Shown: positions 23,142 through 24,211 of the stretch, one piece after another | Layout of the letters: every line of letters begins with the position of its first letter | How positions within the stretch are numbered: the first letter of the stretch is position 1 | Source of the DNA: Xanthobacteraceae bacterium | Lineage (GTDB): Bacteria > Pseudomonadota > Alphaproteobacteria > Rhizobiales > Xanthobacteraceae | Assembly (NCBI GenBank): GCA_030037105.1 | Contig: JASHRY010000247.1 | Span: forward strand, 1-24,211 | DNA length: 24,211 nucleotides | Reading direction: 5' to 3' | Position numbers and translations under genes: made by a program | The notes under the pieces: generated by a model | Told to the model about the DNA's origin: nothing | Seen by the model: only the letters and a program-made list of their open reading frames with translations | The model's database searches: none

Positions 23142-24211
23142 GTGACCTATCGTGCCCCCCTCGCCAACATCGTCGGCGCGCTCAAATTCGGGGCCGCGCT
23201 CGCGCCGGCGCTTGACGAAGGACTGTTCGGCGACCTCACCATGGACGTCGTCGAGGCAGTGCTGGCACAGGCCGACCGTTTCGCCGGCGAGGTCCTTGCG
23301 CCGCTCAACCGCGTCGGCGACCGCTACGGCACAACCTTCAAGGACGGGGTCGTAACCACGGCGCCGGGCTGGAAAGAGGCGTATCAGGCGTGGCGCAAGG
23401 GCGGCTGGAACGGGCTCGTCGCGCCAAGCAAATGGGGCGGCCAGGAACTGCCGCAGGTGCTCAACGCAGCTTGCGTCGAAATGTGGAACGCAGCCGCGAT
23501 GGCCTTTGCCGTCGGCCCGCTGGTCGGCATGGCGGCAATCGATGCGTTCGTCGCCCACGGCAGCGAGGCGCTCAAGCGCGCCTATCTGGGCAAACTTGTC
23601 TCCGGCGAATGGACGGCGACGATGCAGCTCACCGAGCCGCAAGCCGGCTCCGACGTCGGCGCGTTGCGCACGCGCGCCGAGCGCGCCGCAGACGGGACTT
23701 ATCGCATCTCCGGCCAGAAAATCTTCATCACCTATGGCGAGCACGATCTCACCGACAACATCATCCATTTCGTGCTGGCGCGCCTGCCGGATGCCCCTCC
23801 CGGCACGCGCGGTATTTCGCTGTTTCTGGTGCCCAAATTCCTGCTCAACGCCGACGGCTCGCCCGGCGCGCGCAACGACCTGCGCGCCCATTCGATCGAG
23901 CACAAGCTCGGCATCCATGGCTCGCCGACTTGCACCATGATTTACGGCGATCACGGCGGCGCGACTGGTTTTCTCATCGGCGAAGAGAATGCCGGCATGG
24001 CTTGCATGTTCACCATGATGAATCGCGCGCGGCTTGCGGTCGGTCTGCAAGGCGTCGGCATCGCCGAGCGCGCCACGCAACAGGCGCTAGCCTACGCGCG
24101 CGAACGCCGGCAGGGCCGCAGCGCCGGGATGCCGGCGACGGCGTCGACGCCGATCATCGCGCATCCCGACGTGAAGCGCATGCTGCTCTCCATGCGCGCG
24201 CTCACCCAGGC
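23142..24211 (+). CDS. Acyl-CoA dehydrogenase (DmdC/long N-terminal-extension type), 3' partial
   Basis: The frame from GTG 23142, four bases after GGAGGAG, stays open to the window end and gives 356 residues. The FAD-binding signature LTEPQAGSD is at 163-171, followed by SGQKIFIT (the second family signature region) and an N-terminal helical domain with WGG. The N-terminal part (MTYRAPLANI and about 80 residues before the first helical core) fits the roughly 590-aa acyl-CoA dehydrogenases that include 3-methylmercaptopropionyl-CoA dehydrogenase DmdC. The catalytic glutamate and C-terminal domain lie beyond the window. It would oxidise an acyl-CoA to the enoyl-CoA using an electron-transferring flavoprotein. 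The chain-length or substrate preference cannot be told. Confidence 0.9.
   Translation, partial: MTYRAPLANIVGALKFGAALAPALDEGLFGDLTMDVVEAVLAQADRFAGEVLAPLNRVGDRYGTTFKDGVVTTAPGWKEAYQAWRKGGWNGLVAPSKWGGQELPQVLNAACVEMWNAAAMAFAVGPLVGMAAIDAFVAHGSEALKRAYLGKLVSGEWTATMQLTEPQAGSDVGALRTRAERAADGTYRISGQKIFITYGEHDLTDNIIHFVLARLPDAPPGTRGISLFLVPKFLLNADGSPGARNDLRAHSIEHKLGIHGSPTCTMIYGDHGGATGFLIGEENAGMACMFTMMNRARLAVGLQGVGIAERATQQALAYARERRQGRSAGMPATASTPIIAHPDVKRMLLSMRALTQ

Noticed and set aside
1..24211. CRISPR arrays, insertion sequences, transposase or integrase genes
   Set aside because: No regularly spaced repeats, terminal inverted repeats with an enclosed transposase, or recombinase-like proteins were seen on either strand.

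Overview
The window reads as a GC-rich alphaproteobacterial chromosome, most like a Bradyrhizobium, Rhodopseudomonas or Xanthobacter relative. This rests on dense GC-rich coding, GTG starts behind strong GGAGG sites, a CCA-encoding tRNA-Gln(TTG) of alphaproteobacterial type, Liv-type and CUT2 ABC importers side by side, and several molybdenum hydroxylases. No insertion sequence, integrase, CRISPR array or rRNA was seen. The taxonomy is an inference.

Layout. Positions 1-1603 (+) hold the end of a Liv-type ABC importer operon: a possible permease tail, a LivF-like ATPase and a LivG-like ATPase. Positions 1668-6120 (-) hold a complete CUT2 (ribose/AI-2 type) importer transcribed as binding protein, double ATPase, permease, permease. 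A perfect GC hairpin separates the binding-protein gene from the rest. Positions 6413-10134 (-) hold a four-subunit xanthine-dehydrogenase-family molybdenum hydroxylase in the order FAD, [2Fe-2S], Mo-large, Mo-medium. Its molybdopterin subunit is naturally split in two, as in nicotinate dehydrogenase of Eubacterium barkeri. Divergent from it is an AraC-type regulator (10399-11241, +) with a good sigma70-like promoter and a tandem octamer at the predicted transcription start.

Positions 11366-20986 (+) look like one catabolic operon. In order it encodes a metal-dependent cyclase/amidohydrolase (kynurenine formamidase/isatin hydrolase fold), a TIM-barrel 'phosphoenolpyruvate hydrolase' family protein, and a 589-aa protein with a C-terminal phosphohistidine swivel domain. 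Next come a separate 274-aa PEP-synthase-type ATP-grasp domain, a second molybdenum hydroxylase (FAD subunit plus a fused [2Fe-2S]-Mo subunit) and a Gfo/Idh/MocA dehydrogenase. Beyond this lie tRNA-Gln (-), a GT-C membrane glycosyltransferase (-) and the first two thirds of an acyl-CoA dehydrogenase (+), which look like unrelated chromosomal genes.

How they may work together (inference). The split ATP-grasp/phosphohistidine pair resembles phenylphosphate synthase of Thauera aromatica, which activates phenol with ATP during anaerobic degradation. Here it sits with two hydroxylases that typically add oxygen from water to N-heterocycles or aldehydes, a ring-opening-type hydrolase, an NAD(P)-dependent dehydrogenase, a regulator and two importers. 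A reasonable hypothesis is an undescribed pathway in which an aromatic or heterocyclic compound is hydroxylated, phosphorylated by a PEP-synthase-like enzyme and then reduced or hydrolysed. The substrate cannot be read from the sequence. No molybdenum-cofactor insertion chaperone (XdhC type) lies in the window.
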